Both the position numbers and the translations under genes were made by a program. Shown one piece after another: positions 14,143 through 14,626 of a DNA stretch of 14,626 nucleotides. Source of the DNA: Vulcanococcus sp. SFB_649D_100_25 (GTDB lineage: Bacteria > Cyanobacteriota > Cyanobacteriia > PCC-6307 > Cyanobiaceae); assembly GCA_030833825.1 (NCBI GenBank), contig JAURGL010000032.1:1-14626 (forward strand), read 5' to 3'. Numbering within the stretch: the first letter of the stretch is position 1; the number at the start of each line of letters is the position of its first letter. The notes under the pieces are model-generated. The model was given only the letters and a program-made list of their open reading frames with translations, did no database searches and had not been told where the DNA came from.

Positions 14143-14626
14143 CTAACAACTGGAGTCAGTCCAACGAAGCTGCAGGCGGCGATCCGCTGCTTCCACTGCC
14201 CGACGCAAGGGCGTGGGCAGAGACCCCCACCACTGCCAGTGAACGCAGGTGCGCGGCTGCAAGGACCAGCCCTTGCTGGCCAGCAAGGTTTGCAGCAGCG
14301 ATGGCGTGGGCTGCGGGTAAGCCGGGTTGATCACATCCGTGGTGTCGATACCGCCGAGATCGTCGACGCCGGCCTCAATGGCCTGGGGCAAGGCGTCCAA
14401 AGGCCAGAGATTGGGAGGGGTTTGCAGATGAACCTCAGCCGGCAAAAGGGCGCGGGCCAGGGCAATGACCTCCAGCAGATCAGCCTGCTCAGCTGCGGAG
14501 AGGGGCACGGCCTCCAAGCCATCCGGCCGCCAGGGCTGCAGGATCACCTCCTGAAGATGACCCCAGCGCGCCTGCAACGCCGCCAGCAGGCGCAGGGCAG
14601 CGCGGCGATCGTCCCAGGATTCGCCC
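14143..14626 (-). CDS. cofG: 7,8-didemethyl-8-hydroxy-5-deazariboflavin synthase subunit CofG, C-terminal part
   Basis: CofG is one of two radical SAM proteins that make F0, the deazaflavin chromophore used by photolyases in cyanobacteria and by F420 enzymes elsewhere. About 160 C-terminal codons are present; the reading frame stays open to the right edge. Diagnostic stretches are GESWDDRRAALRLL at the window edge, ARWGHLQEVILQPWRP, PPNLWPLDALPQAIEAGVDDLGGID and VINPAYPQPT. The radical SAM cysteines lie in the N-terminal half, outside the window. The extreme C-terminus (WSLQPRTCVHWQWWGSLP) is within the usual range. The partner cofH is not visible here. The stop is 28 bp upstream of the next gene on the same strand. 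Confidence 0.9.
   Translation of the reverse strand, partial: GESWDDRRAALRLLAALQARWGHLQEVILQPWRPDGLEAVPLSAAEQADLLEVIALARALLPAEVHLQTPPNLWPLDALPQAIEAGVDDLGGIDTTDVINPAYPQPTPSLLQTLLASKGWSLQPRTCVHWQWWGSLPTPLRRAVEAADRRLQLRWTDSSC

Noticed and set aside
13227..14330. Long + strand ORF (367 aa) opposite the B12-type radical SAM gene and the cofG end
   Set aside because: Low-complexity, histidine- and proline-rich shadow translation crossing two genes on the other strand.
1..14626. Search for mobile elements, CRISPR arrays, tRNA genes and defence genes
   Set aside because: No direct-repeat/spacer pattern, transposase, integrase, tRNA cloverleaf or toxin-antitoxin pair was seen on reading both strands.

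Overview
The window is GC-rich, compact DNA that looks like a chromosomal segment of a picocyanobacterium of the Synechococcus/Cyanobium group. Several features support this: an EF-Tu gene followed by rpsJ; a close match to the cyanobacterial MPBQ/MSBQ methyltransferase (Synechocystis Sll0418 type) used for plastoquinone and tocopherol; an RNase E ending in the arginine-rich nonapeptide described for cyanobacteria; LL-diaminopimelate aminotransferase (DapL); and CofG, which makes a deazaflavin precursor. No transposase, integrase, tRNA, rRNA or CRISPR array was found. This reads as core genome rather than an island.

Layout. Bases 1-1012 (+) carry the 3' end of tuf, a 237-bp spacer with two hairpins, rpsJ and a clear intrinsic terminator. 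Bases 1128-2809 (+) carry a LON-substrate-binding-domain protein coupled to the quinone methyltransferase. pheA (-) converges on the methyltransferase with a shared TTAA stop. A DUF1997 gene (+) diverges from pheA and converges on rnhB. rnhB (-) lies directly behind rne (-). A 547-bp gene-free stretch (6818-7364) separates rne from an upstream radical SAM gene and looks like a long structured rne leader. The radical SAM gene (-, about 888 aa) is a fused uncharacterised radical SAM/DUF2344 protein. It diverges from dapL (+), which is followed closely by clpS and a CPBP membrane protease gene (+) overlapping clpS by one base. The right end (-) holds a cobalamin-binding-domain/radical SAM protein of unknown function behind the 3' part of cofG, which runs off the window.

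How the genes fit together. Translation and RNA processing dominate (EF-Tu, S10, RNase HII, RNase E). Amino acid synthesis is represented by prephenate dehydratase and DapL. Proteolysis is represented by ClpS, a CPBP protease and a LON-domain protein. Cofactor and quinone chemistry is represented by the methyltransferase and CofG.

No complete new multi-gene system is evident. The most unexplained elements are: (1) the long rne leader with four 14-nt tandem units in exact register plus several hairpins; (2) the radical SAM/DUF2344 fusion with a second four-cysteine cluster, encoded next to rne; and (3) the orphan cobalamin-type radical SAM protein behind cofG. All calls come from reading the sequence; no database search was run.
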